Assembly (NCBI GenBank): GCA_035384605.1
Contig: DAOOIV010000037.1
Coordinates: forward strand, 1 to 43,472
DNA length: 43,472 nt
Direction of reading: 5' to 3'
From: Phycisphaerae bacterium
Lineage (GTDB): Bacteria; Planctomycetota; Phycisphaerae; UBA1845; PWPN01
The notes under the pieces: generated by a model
Seen by the model: only the letters and a program-made list of their open reading frames with translations
What the model was told of the DNA's origin: nothing
Databases searched by the model: none
Part shown: one piece after another, positions 43,393 through 43,472 of the stretch
Layout of the letters: each line of letters starts with the position of its first letter
Numbering within the stretch: position 1 is the stretch's first letter
Translations under genes and position numbers: made by a program

Positions 43393-43472
43393 ATCTCGGT
43401 TGGGTTTGTTTGGCGCGGGGGGGCGGTCGGCGGTCGGTGTCCGGCTTTTGGCGCGCGAGGGTCGCTTCGGGA

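Overview
The window reads as chromosomal DNA of a GC-rich planctomycete (Planctomycetota; a Phycisphaerae-like lineage is my best guess). The pointers are two small secreted proteins with PEP-CTERM sorting tails, a very large secreted mosaic protein ending in a dockerin-like calcium-loop module, ribosomal proteins with long lineage-style extensions, and a fused b6-type cytochrome b. The taxonomic call is inference; no rRNA gene is present to confirm it.

Layout. Positions 1-18466 hold the end of fusA (EF-G), then a canonical plus-strand S10-spc-alpha ribosomal supercluster: rpsJ, rplC, rplD, rplW, rplB, rpsS, rplV, rpsC, rplP, rpmC, rpsQ, rplN, rplX, rplE, rpsN(Z), rpsH, rplF, rplR, rpsE, rplO, secY, adk, map, rpmJ, rpsM, rpsK, rpsD, rpoA, rplQ. 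tuf, rpmD (L30) and infA are missing from their usual places. A good sigma70-like promoter lies before rpsJ. A HIT-family hydrolase gene and a processive family-2 glycosyltransferase follow. From 20968 to 27309 the genes are mostly on the minus strand: a CgeB-like glycosyltransferase, a small ferredoxin, and a Rieske plus cytochrome b pair (quinol oxidising complex), with one tiny plus-strand membrane protein between them.

Positions 27310-36840 form an accessory, cell-surface block. Two plus-strand PEP-CTERM genes, each with a long (about 280-300 nt) leader, flank two minus-strand genes: a multi-spanning membrane protein with seven TPRs, and a 1382-residue secreted protein built from an FGE-like domain lacking catalytic cysteines, a seven-repeat FG-GAP propeller, a cysteine-laddered beta-helix and a dockerin-like end. 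The two PEP-CTERM genes share a near-identical promoter block and ribosome-binding region, suggesting common control.

Positions 37112-43472 carry an isolated fliM, a MtaA/URO-D family protein, a stand-alone lipoyl-dependent acyltransferase (E2-like), a GNAT-type gene broken by an apparent one-base deletion, a SAM methyltransferase converging on it with no intergenic base, and a doubtful small ORF. No tRNA, rRNA, insertion sequence or CRISPR array was seen. The most interesting items are the shared PEP-CTERM promoter/leader, the mosaic surface protein, and a recurrent intergenic GTCCGATAA motif that forms an inverted pair upstream of fliM.
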